Position numbers and translations under genes: made by a program. From positions 3,348,001-3,412,000 of the forward strand of contig NZ_CP070496.1 in the NCBI RefSeq assembly GCF_016925535.1: a stretch of DNA of 64,000 nt. The letters run 5' to 3'. The stretch is from Natronoglycomyces albus. Its GTDB lineage: Bacteria > Actinomycetota > Actinomycetes > Mycobacteriales > Micromonosporaceae. Below, one piece after another: positions 8,218 through 16,530 of the stretch (position 1 is its first letter; every line of letters starts with the position of its first letter). The notes beneath the pieces were generated by a model. The model saw only the letters and a list, made by a program, of their open reading frames with translations, had not been told where the DNA came from and did not search any database.

Positions 8218-9093
8218 TTATTGATCGAGGAAGTCCGGGCTCTCAGCGGTAATGGCTTGCTTAATCCATTCATCAAGCCTTTGCAAGTCGGTGCATTCGC
8301 GGACGCTCTGCGTCTGACTCTCGCTTAGCGTGAGACCCCGGCTGGCCAGGAGCAATAGCAAGGAATCAGCCTTTCCGCGAGCCTCCCCGCGAGCCTCGAT
8401 TTCGTTGGCGGCATCTCCGAGGAGTTCACGGTGGTAGTCGAACTGTTCCAGTTTCACAATCCCCTCCATTACCATGCGTGCGGCCTCCGGCAAGATGCGA
8501 AGTGCATTACTAGCGTACTCAACGGCGCGATCATTAGGTAGTCCTCCGAATTCATGGTCCAAAATAGGAATGATGGTTGCCGCATGTGCGGGGTCATGCC
8601 CGTGCATGAGTGCCGACAAAAAGGTCAGCGCCAAGGCATCGGACCCCGCCAACGATTCAGTCGTCACCGGAACCTCGTCGGGGCCGATTACCCAAGGCGC
8701 AAAAACCAAATCTTGGTGCCCTATAGACAGAGGAGTCTTGGCCCACGCAGCCGTTGCCCGATCGAAACACAGCACGATCACATGGGTGGGGACCTGGTGA
8801 CGACGCCATTGATTGGCCAAATAGCTCAGCCACGCGCCCGGTTTAAACCGGTCACGCCTCAGCTGCACCTCAACGATGACCGCTGCGACGGCTTCCCCTG
8901 CGGAGTCGTAGCAGACGTTAACCGCATCGCAAGTGAGCTCCGCAGGGTTCATTGTGGTCAAGGCCTCTGAAGCAGCTTTGACTGAGGTGTACTGGGGAAG
9001 GTCGATTTTCAATAGCCGCTGAACCAACGCGGGCCCCATAGCGGGGTCATCGCGCAAGAAGCTCAGGGGCATCTCGTGTTTGTACGTGACCAT
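8218..9093 (-). CDS. Rpn/PD-(D/E)XK-type nuclease family protein
   Basis: The product is 291 aa. The N-terminal domain has the PD-(D/E)XK core: CDAVNVCYDS (catalytic Asp about 56), then VIVEVQLRRDRFK (Glu and Gln about 75-77), followed by a Trp-rich helix and 'VIVLCFDRATAAWAKTPLSIGHQ'. This arrangement is typical of a large actinobacterial family related to Rpn recombination-promoting nucleases. The C-terminus has the usual ARGEARGKADSLLLLLASRG helical module. These genes are often scattered in many copies and linked to mobile DNA. A possible minus-strand promoter is TTGCGT, 16 bp, TAGAGT just upstream of the start. DNA cleavage is expected from the family, not shown here. Confidence 0.75.
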   Translation of the reverse strand: MVTYKHEMPLSFLRDDPAMGPALVQRLLKIDLPQYTSVKAASEALTTMNPAELTCDAVNVCYDSAGEAVAAVIVEVQLRRDRFKPGAWLSYLANQWRRHQVPTHVIVLCFDRATAAWAKTPLSIGHQDLVFAPWVIGPDEVPVTTESLAGSDALALTFLSALMHGHDPAHAATIIPILDHEFGGLPNDRAVEYASNALRILPEAARMVMEGIVKLEQFDYHRELLGDAANEIEARGEARGKADSLLLLLASRGLTLSESQTQSVRECTDLQRLDEWIKQAITAESPDFLDQ

Positions 9094-9250
9094 GATTCGA
9101 AATTACGCGAAACTCTATAAAGTTCGCGGCGACACGCAATCGCCCCAACCATAAACTAGAGTCACATTCACGACAGAATTCACGTTTGTCAATCTTTCAG
9201 TTCTCGCGAGAAAGGCCGCCCTGAGCACTGGATCCGACCACTCGTGACGC

Positions 9251-10645
9251 TCACGCTCGGGAGGCAGCCCGGCCCATCCAGTTCGCAATGATTCCGATTC
9301 CCGCTATCGCACTGGCGGGAACCCACAATGGGCTCGTTCCGACCTCGGCGGACCACGAGTGCCCTCCAATCATGATCGTGAGTATGGAAACCCCTAGCGC
9401 CCCTCCCAACAAGTTGGCAATGAACAGGGTGCTGCTGCCGGAGGGGACCAGTCTCGCCGGAAGGACGCGGAACAGCTCCGCCGCAGTGGGGCTGGCAATT
9501 GCGCCGACCCCGAGGCCAAGGAGAAAGGAGGAGCCCAACAGCGCGATAGTCGAAGCTTGCGGGCCGGCCACGAGCAGCGCAACGAGCCCCAGGAGAGTTG
9601 AGGCAGTGCCCGACCAAACCAGGTGCCGAACATCGATCATGTCGCTGAGCCGGCCTGCCAGCGGCATGGCGATAAGATTTCCGATCCCATAGGGAATCAT
9701 CAAAGCTCCCGCTGTCATCGCACTGACTCCCATGACTTCCTGGTAGAGCTGCGGCAGACCAAAAAACAGCGGATAGACCGTAGCGCCGGTCATAGTCATG
9801 ATCAGGATGGCCGGAGTGAAGCCGGGAACGCGAAAAGTCGAAATATCAACGATCGCTCGGTCACGTTGTCGACGTGCCCACTGCACGAACGCCATGAGCG
9901 CGATCCCGGCGGCGGCGATGAGGCAGACAGCCCAGATATCGAATCCGGCGGGGGTTGAAGCCCGGCTAAAGCCAAGCATTCCCAGCATTGTCATCGCTGC
10001 CACGAGAACCAAGCCTGGAAGGTCTAGTTTGATGGCCTTGGTTGGTTCTTCGCTGAGAACTATCACCGAACCGATCGCAATCGCGACTCCCGCCACTGCT
10101 GATGCGACAAAGATCCAACGCCAGCCCAGGGTACTCATGCCGAGTCCACCCAACGCCGGGCCTGCCAGCGGCCCGATGGACATGACGGCGGCCGCCATCC
10201 CCATGACACGACCCATGCGTTGGGGACCAGCCGCTCGCGCCAAAACGGTCAACATGATCGGCTCCAGCGCTCCCCCTCCAAATCCCTGAATGGCGCGGGC
10301 GATCACAAAGGTTTCGATCGTGGGAGCCACAGCGCTGCCGAGAGCGCCCAGCACGAACAATCCCAACGCCGCCATCCAGGTTGTGCGCACCCCGAATCGC
10401 ACGCTAGCCCATGCGCTAATGGCGATTCCTAGCCCCGCTGCCAAGAGATATGCGGTAACTACCCACTGAGCTGAGGAGATGTTGGTGTCGAGGTCGGAAA
10501 TAACGTCGGGGATCGTCACTCCGACGACCGTTGTGCTCAACAGCGCGAGCAACCCGCCGGGGATGAGGACCGACGCGGTTCGCATGAGGGTGGGTTCCGG
10601 TGAAACCACCTTAGTGAACTCATGGGTTTTGTTATTTGAACTCAT
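9251..10645 (-). CDS. MFS multidrug exporter, DHA2 (EmrB/QacA-like)
   Basis: The product is 464 aa with about 12-14 hydrophobic segments. Residues 20-60 show the DHA2-type start (STTVVGVTIPDVISDLDTNI, then SAQWVVTAYLLAAG). I start at ATG 10645 because a promoter (TTGGCA, 16 bp, TATATT on the minus strand) places transcription start at this ATG, giving a leaderless mRNA; GTG 10660 is the alternative. It would pump out drugs using the proton gradient. It is divergent from a TetR gene 54 nt away, with operator-like repeats between, so it is probably repressed by that regulator. Confidence 0.88.
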   Translation of the reverse strand: MSSNNKTHEFTKVVSPEPTLMRTASVLIPGGLLALLSTTVVGVTIPDVISDLDTNISSAQWVVTAYLLAAGLGIAISAWASVRFGVRTTWMAALGLFVLGALGSAVAPTIETFVIARAIQGFGGGALEPIMLTVLARAAGPQRMGRVMGMAAAVMSIGPLAGPALGGLGMSTLGWRWIFVASAVAGVAIAIGSVIVLSEEPTKAIKLDLPGLVLVAAMTMLGMLGFSRASTPAGFDIWAVCLIAAAGIALMAFVQWARRQRDRAIVDISTFRVPGFTPAILIMTMTGATVYPLFFGLPQLYQEVMGVSAMTAGALMIPYGIGNLIAMPLAGRLSDMIDVRHLVWSGTASTLLGLVALLVAGPQASTIALLGSSFLLGLGVGAIASPTAAELFRVLPARLVPSGSSTLFIANLLGGALGVSILTIMIGGHSWSAEVGTSPLWVPASAIAGIGIIANWMGRAASRA

Positions 10646-10693
10646 GGGTAAAATATACACGCGAGTTCAAGTCTGCCAACTGACCAGTACAAT
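10615..10693. promoter_or_regulatory. Divergent leaderless promoters with repeated operator
   Basis: TGAACTCATGGGT occurs twice as direct repeats (10615-10627 and 10637-10649, 22 bp apart), and the inverted half GAGTTCAA lies at 10663-10670. The minus-strand promoter for the exporter is TTGGCA (10674-10679) and TATATT (10652-10657), so the inverted half falls in its spacer. The plus-strand TetR gene has TACAAT at 10688-10693, six nt before its ATG. TetR binding here would block both genes. Confidence 0.6.
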
Positions 10694-10699
10694 TAGCCC

Positions 10700-11374
10700 A
10701 TGACCGTGTCTTCTCGCACCCAGCCCGACAAGGCAGAACGGATTCTGATTGCGGCTCTGGAAGTGTTTGCACAGCAAGGTTTTGATAACGGCAAAATCGA
10801 GGAGATCGCACACCGAGCCGGAGTAGCCAAACCCACGATCTACAACCGGTTTGGCGACAAACGGACCTTGTTCACCGAAGCGGTCAACCGTGGAATCAGA
10901 CGCTCGGGGGCCCGGGTGCTTGCGGCAATCGACTCTTTCGACCTAGAACCCAGTAATCTTCGCGCCGAACTCGAACACGTCGGACGCCAGCTCGTCGGCT
11001 GTTTCGCACATGAAGAGGGATCCAAAGTCATGCGCCTGCAAATGACCGAAGGACATCGCTTCCCCGAACTCGTCGACGGCAGCACTAACCATTCCCGGAA
11101 CGTCGACGCCCTAGCGGGGAAGCTGGCCCAACTGGCGACCACTGGCTACCTGCGACTGTCGAATCCACAAAGGGCAGCCCGGCAACTCATTGCCCTCGTC
11201 ACCTCAGACGCGCCAGTACTCAGCGGATTCGGCCGTCGGGTGCTCAGCGATGAGGAACTGGACGATCCGGTTAAAGACGCCGTCGACACCTTTCTGGCCG
11301 CCTTCGGCGTGCCCGCTGAGGCACAACGGCCGACCACATCCTTACCTGCCACCACCGCGCCCTCGTCCGCATAG
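10700..11374 (+). CDS. TetR family transcriptional repressor
   Basis: The product is 224 aa. The N-terminal helix-turn-helix is clear (IEEIAHRAGVAKPTIYNRFG followed by DKRTLF, about residues 33-58). The C-terminal part is the ligand/dimerisation domain, with an extended tail rich in Thr and Pro. It is divergent from the DHA2 exporter and probably senses its substrate and represses it. The ATG follows a TACAAT -10 box by six nt, so the mRNA is probably leaderless. Confidence 0.9.
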   Translation: MTVSSRTQPDKAERILIAALEVFAQQGFDNGKIEEIAHRAGVAKPTIYNRFGDKRTLFTEAVNRGIRRSGARVLAAIDSFDLEPSNLRAELEHVGRQLVGCFAHEEGSKVMRLQMTEGHRFPELVDGSTNHSRNVDALAGKLAQLATTGYLRLSNPQRAARQLIALVTSDAPVLSGFGRRVLSDEELDDPVKDAVDTFLAAFGVPAEAQRPTTSLPATTAPSSA

Positions 11375-11670
11375 AGCGGTGTGAGGTGGTGATGGCGGGG
11401 AGGTTCCCAGCTGCGGTGGTGTGATGCCCGGCGGGATACCGGTCGCATCGCCCGCCAGGTGATGTTGGGGGCCCGCCGCCCACGATCTTCCGAGCTGGCT
11501 CCAGCGCCCCCTTTATTCTTGGCGCGAACAAGCCAGCCGTCTAGACACACCGCCTGCGGCTTGATCACCCCTCCCCCATGGTGTTCGACCCGCAACATCA
11601 CCTTGAGCCGGTCCCAGACCCCGACCTCACTAGCCCGCCAGATGTCGCTGTGTGTGCGTTGCTGATCGTG
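11375..11670. other. Intergenic region with no gene seen
   Basis: This GC-rich stretch lies between the convergent TetR and CGNR genes. Frames are open on the minus strand but lack coding character, a start with a ribosome site, or any recognised motif. It could be a decayed gene. Confidence 0.35.
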
Positions 11671-12189
11671 CTATTCGGTCGAGCGAACCCGCTTGCGGTG
11701 GGCACGGACCTTGGCGATGCTGCCGCATGAGCGACCGTCAGGTCCGCCCGCGGTCATCTTGCACCAGCGCTTGCTAGCGTTGCGACTGTGGTCGTAAAAG
11801 ATCCAACGGCAATCGGGACAGGCTTTGAGTCGGTGCCAGTGCCGGCTCGCGACTGCCTCCAATACCGCGCAAACCAGATCTCCGGCCAGGCCGGCTTCGT
11901 GGCCGAAGTTCAGTTCTTCCTCCGCCACGCGCGGTTGAATCGCCAATCGCTCGACCCATGGGTTCACGACCTCGGCGGTTGGACCCGCTCGTTCGACTGC
12001 CATACGAAGGTCATCTCGCAGCGCCTTAAGTTGACTAAGTTGTGAGCGCGGCACGCTTGAACGCTCAACATATGCGTCGAGATGATCCTCGGGTTCGCGG
12101 GTGTCATTGGGGATCAGCCAGGTATTGAGCAGGAGGCGCACCGCCTCGAGGTCCCCTGGAGCTGCTTGGCCATTCGATCTGTTAACCAC
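11671..12189 (-). CDS. CGNR zinc-finger regulator
   Basis: The product is 172 aa from GTG 12189; a longer frame upstream would overlap the divergent gene and is not expected. The N-terminal part is the helical ABATE-like domain (LEAVRLLLNTWLIPNDTREP). The C-terminus has the zinc finger (LKACPDCRWIFYDHSRNASK, then RWC and CGSIAKVRAHRKR). Compared with the usual 'RWCSMxxCGNR', the linker between the third and fourth Cys is longer (CKMTAGGPDGRSC) and CGNR reads CGSI. These are probable DNA-binding regulators. It is divergent from the 12226 gene and probably controls it. Confidence 0.8.
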   Translation of the reverse strand: MVNRSNGQAAPGDLEAVRLLLNTWLIPNDTREPEDHLDAYVERSSVPRSQLSQLKALRDDLRMAVERAGPTAEVVNPWVERLAIQPRVAEEELNFGHEAGLAGDLVCAVLEAVASRHWHRLKACPDCRWIFYDHSRNASKRWCKMTAGGPDGRSCGSIAKVRAHRKRVRSTE

Positions 12190-12218
12190 TGTACGATCAT
12201 ACCGCCAACCTGTTAACC
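12180..12218. promoter_or_regulatory. Direct-repeat operator between divergent genes
   Basis: TGTTAACC occurs at 12180-12187 and again at 12211-12218, 31 bp apart (three helical turns). Each contains the palindrome GTTAAC. The region spans the start of the CGNR gene and ends 8 nt before the 12226 start, so it is a likely autoregulatory site. Confidence 0.5.
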
Positions 12219-12225
12219 TATGTAA

Positions 12226-12747
12226 ATGATAGATGGTTACGCACTCACGGAACTCCATGCTCAGGGTCCTCACCCCGACCTCGAACCCGGATTGTCGCTT
12301 TTTGGCCAGTTCATCGGAACCTGGACCCTGCGGGTCCGCTTCTTCGACGCGGCGGGCGAGGTGTCCGTCGACGAATCTGGCACCTGGTCGTTTGGCTGGG
12401 TACTTGATGGCCGGGCCATCCAGGACGTCCTCACCTACCCGCGTGCCGGTAGCGCGCACCCAGGCGAACGGGGCATCGGCACATCCCTGCGGCACTACGA
12501 CGCCACGACCGAGACTTGGAGCGTCTTCTGGCTCGGCGCGGTGTCGGGCACCCGGATCTTCCTGACCGCCAAGGCAACCGACGAGGGTATCCGCCTCGAG
12601 GGTCGCGACGTTGACGGCAGCCCATTGAACTGGGCCTTCACTGACATCACTCCCGACAGTTTCCACTGGCAGGGCCGAATCCAAGACCCTGAGGGCACCT
12701 GGCGCCTGGAACAGGACATGCTTGCCCGTCGCATAAAGGACCACTGA
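12226..12747 (+). CDS. Lipocalin-like DUF1579-type hypothetical protein
   Basis: The product is 173 aa and lacks signal or membrane segments. It shows a repeated beta-strand pattern with FGQFIGTWTLRVRFFDAAGE, SGTWSFGWVLDGRAIQDVL, WSVFWLGAVSG and a Trp-containing C-terminal strand (DSFHWQGRIQDPEGTWRLEQ). This layout fits the DUF1579/YybH-like beta-barrel group that binds small hydrophobic ligands. The next gene overlaps by one base (TGATG), so the two are coupled. Divergent from the CGNR regulator. Function is unknown. Confidence 0.65.
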   Translation: MIDGYALTELHAQGPHPDLEPGLSLFGQFIGTWTLRVRFFDAAGEVSVDESGTWSFGWVLDGRAIQDVLTYPRAGSAHPGERGIGTSLRHYDATTETWSVFWLGAVSGTRIFLTAKATDEGIRLEGRDVDGSPLNWAFTDITPDSFHWQGRIQDPEGTWRLEQDMLARRIKDH

Positions 12748-13280
12748 TGAACCGTCAAGTAATGTGGACTGCCCGCGAGTGGCCGGGCTGCGAGCATCTA
12801 GATCTTCGCTTCAGCGCCGGCCAGATCATCGCCGACGGCGTTATCCTCGCCGCGCTAAAAGGAAGACCGATCCGGCTGGCCTATCGAATCGAAGCCGACC
12901 CGAGCTGGCGCACCAAATCACTCGCTGTGGATGTCCACGGACACCACCGCCGTACGCTCACCCACGACGAACACGGAGACTGGTTTGAAAACGGCAGTGC
13001 GCGCCCCGACTTGACCAACTGCACCGACGTCGACATCTCCCTGACGCCATTCACCAACACACTCCCCATCCGTCGCCTCGACCTCGCGGTAGGAGCCACA
13101 GCTCAGATTCGGGCCATCTATCTACGGTTCACACCCGAGCTGGACTTCACCGTCTCCAAACAGCGCTACACCCGCCTCGAAACCGGCTACCGCTACGAGT
13201 CCGAAGGCTTTCGCGCCGACCTGGACGTCGACCACGACGGCCTCGTCATCAACTATCCCCATCTGTGGGCCATGGAGTGA
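12747..13280 (+). CDS. Putative glycolipid-binding family protein
   Basis: The product is 177 aa. It has the features of the 'putative glycolipid-binding' family: starts with WTAREWPGCEHLDLRF, continues VILAALKGRPIRLAYRIEAD and LPIRRLDLAVG, and ends ETGYRYESEGFRADLDVD with a terminal YPHLW. The family is a beta-barrel whose lipid-binding role is inferred from one characterised lineage. It is translationally coupled to the DUF1579-like gene, and both may be under the CGNR regulator. A terminator follows. Confidence 0.75.
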   Translation: MNRQVMWTAREWPGCEHLDLRFSAGQIIADGVILAALKGRPIRLAYRIEADPSWRTKSLAVDVHGHHRRTLTHDEHGDWFENGSARPDLTNCTDVDISLTPFTNTLPIRRLDLAVGATAQIRAIYLRFTPELDFTVSKQRYTRLETGYRYESEGFRADLDVDHDGLVINYPHLWAME

Positions 13281-13293
13281 CACGGCAACCATA

Positions 13294-13315
13294 AAGGCCC
13301 TGTCGGCAGGGCCTT
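13294..13315 (+). terminator. Terminator after the glycolipid-binding gene
   Basis: An 8-bp stem (AAGGCCCT/AGGGCCTT) with a 6-nt loop starts 14 nt after the stop codon. The T tract is weak. Confidence 0.65.
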
Positions 13316-13432
13316 CACTCTGTGCGTAAGAGGGACTTACCGAACCCCAGCTGGCCCACGTCCGTTAATCGGACACCAGCACCGAAACTCGCGTGGGCAA
13401 CCATGCGGCCAACAACCACACCCCGGGCACGA

Positions 13433-13462
13433 AAAAACCTGTCGGGCTACCCGACAGGTTTT
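13433..13462 (-). terminator. Terminator downstream of tRNA-Leu
   Basis: Stem AACCTGTCGGG/CCCGACAGGTT with a 3-nt loop, with an A run at 13432-13437 that is a T run on the minus strand. It lies just 3' of the tRNA. Confidence 0.85.
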
Positions 13463-13469
13463 CCGTCTG

Positions 13470-13551
13470 TGCGCGAGGAGGGACTTGAACCCTCACGTCC
13501 GTAGACACAGGAACCTAAATCCTGCGCGTCTGCCAATTCCGCCACTCGCGC
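13470..13551 (-). tRNA. tRNA-Leu (anticodon UAG)
   Basis: Read on the minus strand, the acceptor arm GCGCGAG pairs with CTCGCGC. The D arm has GGCAGACGCG. The anticodon stem CAGGA/TCCTG encloses the loop TTTAGGT, giving anticodon TAG. A long variable arm typical of leucine tRNAs and the GTTCAAGTC T-loop follow. The CCA end is not encoded. It decodes CUA and possibly other CUN codons. Confidence 0.95.
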
Positions 13552-13677
13552 GAGCAAAGACTTCACCAAAGCGGTGCGGCAAAATCCGCTCATAAGTGTG
13601 CCATACCCGGGTGACCCCCGCACAGCTGGCTCTGTCCCCGGTGGCCGGGGTCAATGTCGCCGTTTACGCTTATGGGG

Positions 13678-14412
13678 ATGACTCGAAGTGATAAACGCGC
13701 CGCCGACCAGCTGCGCCCAGTGAAGTTCACCCGTTCCTGGACCGACCACCCGGAAGGCTCCGTCCTGGTCGAGTTCGGCCGCACCCGCGTGCTGTGCACC
13801 GCCAGCGTCAACACCGGCGTACCGCGCTGGCGGCGAGGCTCCGGCGAAGGATGGGTGACGGCCGAATACTCCATGCTTCCCCGCTCCACCCACTCCCGTT
13901 CCGACCGCGAGTCGATCCGAGGCAAGATCGGTGGGCGCACACACGAGATCTCGCGCCTCATCGGCCGTTCCCTGCGCGCCTGCGTCGACTTCAAAGCCCT
14001 CGGTGAAAACACGATCACTCTGGACTGCGACGTGCTCCAGGCAGACGGCGGGACGCGCACCGCGGCCATCACCGGCGCCTATGTCGCGTTGCATGACGCT
14101 GTCACATGGCTGGGCGAAAAGAAGATCGCCCGCAAGCCCGACAAGGTTCTGGTCGACTCGGTGTCGGCCATCAGCGTTGGAGTCGTCGGTGAGGCTCCCC
14201 TGCTCGACTTGTGTTACGAGGAGGATGTGGCCGCCGCAGTGGACATGAACGTCGTCATGACCGGTGACGGCTCGTTCGTGGAGATCCAAGGCACTGGAGA
14301 GGAGCGTTCCTACACTCGGGACGAACTCAACCAGATGCTGGACCTGGCCGAGAAGGGTTGCAAGGAGCTTATGAGCCTCCAGGCCCGCACGTTCATGGAG
14401 CAGCTGACATGA
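13678..14412 (+). CDS. rph: Ribonuclease PH
   Basis: The product is 244 aa from ATG 13678, where the sequence matches the usual family start ([15 protein letters not shown]); ATG 13654 would add eight residues and has a better-spaced G-rich site. Clear motifs are [30 protein letters not shown] and [20 protein letters not shown], the phosphate- and RNA-binding segments. It is a phosphorolytic 3'-5' exonuclease that trims tRNA 3' ends. It overlaps rdgB by four bases (ATGA), a gene order common in actinobacteria. Confidence 0.95.
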   Translation: MTRSDKRAADQLRPVKFTRSWTDHPEGSVLVEFGRTRVLCTASVNTGVPRWRRGSGEGWVTAEYSMLPRSTHSRSDRESIRGKIGGRTHEISRLIGRSLRACVDFKALGENTITLDCDVLQADGGTRTAAITGAYVALHDAVTWLGEKKIARKPDKVLVDSVSAISVGVVGEAPLLDLCYEEDVAAAVDMNVVMTGDGSFVEIQGTGEERSYTRDELNQMLDLAEKGCKELMSLQARTFMEQLT

Positions 14413-15002
14413 AGATCCTGCTGGCATCCGGCAACCGTGGCAAGGTCACGGAGTTGCGCGCCATTCTCAGCGAGGTCGTGCCTGGCATTGAGATCGTCGG
14501 TTTGAAAGATATCCCCGCCTATCCGGAGACGCCGGAAACCGAGCTGACTTTCGCGGGCAATGCCCTGTTGAAGGCCCGTGACGGGGCTAAGCAGTCTGGC
14601 TTGCCATGTGTGGCCGACGATTCGGGTCTAGCGGTGGAGGCGCTCAACGGAATGCCCGGGGTGCTCTCCGCCCGTTGGTCGGGGCTGCCTAAGGACGACG
14701 AGCGCAACAACCGACTGCTGTTGGACCAGCTGGCGGATGTGCCAGAGGGCAAGCGGCAGGCGAAGTTCGTGTGCGCCGCGGCCATTGTGTGGCCCGACGG
14801 CAGGCACGAGGTAGTCGAGGCCGATATGCCCGGTCGGATCGGCTTTGACGAACACGGTGAGAACGGATTCGGGTATGACCCCCTGTTCGTGGCAGATGGC
14901 CAGGAGGTCACCAACGCCCAGCTGACGCCCGAGGTCAAGAACCGGTTGTCGCACCGGGGCCAAGCGTTTCGGAAGCTAGCCCGGCATATAGCCGGAACCT
15001 AA
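14409..15002 (+). CDS. rdgB: Non-canonical purine NTP pyrophosphatase (RdgB/HAM1)
   Basis: The product is 197 aa. It begins [20 protein letters not shown], the NTP-binding SxNxxK motif, and has [27 protein letters not shown] and a terminal [11 protein letters not shown], all conserved in the family. It hydrolyses dITP, XTP and similar damaged purine nucleotides to monophosphates, keeping them out of DNA and RNA. The start overlaps the rph stop, so the pair is translationally coupled. A strong bidirectional terminator follows. Confidence 0.95.
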   Translation: MKILLASGNRGKVTELRAILSEVVPGIEIVGLKDIPAYPETPETELTFAGNALLKARDGAKQSGLPCVADDSGLAVEALNGMPGVLSARWSGLPKDDERNNRLLLDQLADVPEGKRQAKFVCAAAIVWPDGRHEVVEADMPGRIGFDEHGENGFGYDPLFVADGQEVTNAQLTPEVKNRLSHRGQAFRKLARHIAGT

Positions 15003-15004
15003 GC

Positions 15005-15046
15005 GATAAAGCGGCTCCTCACATCACGCTGAGGAGCCGCTTTATC
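15005..15046. terminator. Bidirectional terminator between rdgB and prxQ-like gene
   Basis: A perfect 17-bp stem (GATAAAGCGGCTCCTCA and its complement) with an 8-nt loop lies between the convergent genes. The TAAA/TTTA ends serve both directions. Confidence 0.9.
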
Positions 15047-15059
15047 ATGTGGGCAGAAA

Positions 15060-15530
15060 CTATGAGGTGCCCTCGCCCTGCGCGCGTTCGCGCAGGACTT
15101 CCAGGGCTCGGTCGGCGTGCACGCTCATGCGCATCTCGCTCTTGATCACTTCGATGACTGTCCGGTCGGTGTCGATCACGAACGTCCAGCGCCGAGTAGG
15201 GAGCGGACCGAATGAACGACGCACGTCAAAAAGTTCGGCCACCTCGCCATCCTCATCGGAAAGCAGCGGATAGCCCAGCGTGTTCTTGTCGGCAAACTGA
15301 TATTGCTTGTCGACCGGGTCGGTGCTGATGCCGACGGGTCGGGCGCCCACGTTCGCGAAGTCCACAGACAAGTCGCGGAAGTGGCACGCTTCGACGGTGC
15401 ATCCCCCACTCATGGCGACGGGATAGAAGAACAACACGACGGGCCCCGAGCTGACCAGCTCGGACAGGGTTCGATCCTCTCCTTTCTCGTCGGGCAAAGT
15501 GAAATCGGGGGCGATATCTCCGGTTCGCAT
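15060..15530 (-). CDS. Peroxiredoxin, PrxQ/BCP-like (second copy)
   Basis: The product is 156 aa from ATG 15530 (MRTGDIAPDFTLPDEKGED). The active site reads FYPVAMSGGCTVEACHFRDL: the peroxidatic Cys is in GGCT rather than the usual PGCT, and a second Cys five residues on is present. RRWTFVID provides the active-site Arg. It is similar in length to the bcp at 5117 but clearly diverged, so the two probably prefer different peroxides. It is divergent from the 15607 gene with a 76-nt gap. Confidence 0.9.
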   Translation of the reverse strand: MRTGDIAPDFTLPDEKGEDRTLSELVSSGPVVLFFYPVAMSGGCTVEACHFRDLSVDFANVGARPVGISTDPVDKQYQFADKNTLGYPLLSDEDGEVAELFDVRRSFGPLPTRRWTFVIDTDRTVIEVIKSEMRMSVHADRALEVLRERAQGEGTS

Positions 15531-15606
15531 ACTTTTCACTTTAGCTCCCTCGAAACCAGGCAGTTGGGATACTGAGGGCAGTGAAATATCCGCGGAAGGA
15601 GGAACG

Positions 15607-16476
15607 ATGTCAGCGCCTTCCATCGCCGCACCGACTGAGGCTTCGCACTCCCAAAAAGCCGGGGATCTGGTGCTGCAATACATGAGTCACAACATCGACA
15701 TGCTCAACGGCGCTCTGGCGCGGGCTCAGCGGGCCGAAGCGGGCTCAGTGGGGCAAACTCGTGAGTCCACTCGTCGCATCCTCACCGCCACCGAAGGTTT
15801 CGGCCATCTTTTCACGGGAATGCCCGAAGCCGACCCGCAAATGCATCAGCTCATCGACTCGCTGCGGCGGGCCCACCATTTGGAAAGTTTGCAGGAGTAT
15901 TTTGCCGACCGGTTCGACCAGCTGGGGTTGCTGGAACCGGAGTACCCAAGCTGGTATGCGCGGCTAGGAGAACAGACAAAGCTGGCGTATTTGGAAGTGG
16001 AGCGTCTGGCGACGCAGACGTGGGTGGCGAGGATGATCGCCCGCATCCGTTACTACACCGAGCACCCGCACTTGACCAAGGAGGGCAATCAGCCAGCCGC
16101 GACCTTGGCGGCCGTGTTGACGGCGGCGCGGATGCGACTGATGGATTCCTATCGGCGTCTCAACGCCGCTGCGGATGTTGATTTGGCCCGCGATCAAACT
16201 CGACAGATTGCGCGCCGGGCCCGGTACTTGGCCGAGGCCACGCAACCGACCTTGGCGTGGGCTGCCCGCGACATCATCATTCCCGCCGGGCAGATGCAAC
16301 ATTTGCTGGGGCAATATCGCAATGCGATTGCCGCCCGCAATTGGCTGTTGAGGCTGCCGGGGGCTGACCGGGCCAAGTCGTTGACGATCTCGCTGGCGCA
16401 GCTGGAACGCGAACATCAGCGGCAACTGGCCGCTGAGATCGACGCGGTCGCCAAAGAGATCTTCGAACGTTGGTGA
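15607..16476 (+). CDS. Helical hypothetical protein
   Basis: The product is 289 aa. The start ATG 15607 has a strong AGGAGGA box. The sequence is nearly all helix, with many Arg, Ala, Leu and Gln residues and no signal peptide, membrane segment or catalytic motif. Arg-rich helices such as TWVARMIARIRYYTEHPH and QIARRARYLAEATQ recall alpha-helical polyphosphate-binding (CHAD-like) proteins, but the CHAD signature is not visible. I do not recognise the family. The gene stands alone between a divergent peroxiredoxin and a strong terminator. Confidence 0.6.
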   Translation: MSAPSIAAPTEASHSQKAGDLVLQYMSHNIDMLNGALARAQRAEAGSVGQTRESTRRILTATEGFGHLFTGMPEADPQMHQLIDSLRRAHHLESLQEYFADRFDQLGLLEPEYPSWYARLGEQTKLAYLEVERLATQTWVARMIARIRYYTEHPHLTKEGNQPAATLAAVLTAARMRLMDSYRRLNAAADVDLARDQTRQIARRARYLAEATQPTLAWAARDIIIPAGQMQHLLGQYRNAIAARNWLLRLPGADRAKSLTISLAQLEREHQRQLAAEIDAVAKEIFERW

Positions 16477-16480
16477 CAAA

Positions 16481-16515
16481 CGGCTGGGGCTCGCCATTAA
16501 CGCGAGCCCCAGCCG
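16481..16515. terminator. Bidirectional terminator
   Basis: A perfect 14-bp stem (CGGCTGGGGCTCGC and its complement) with a 7-nt loop separates the convergent 15607 and DUF885 genes. Confidence 0.82.
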
Positions 16516-16530
16516 CTGTTACGGGAGATA

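Noticed and set aside
11146-11601. 151-codon minus-strand frame as a possible transposase remnant
   Set aside because: No transposase motif is visible and it overlaps the end of the TetR gene.
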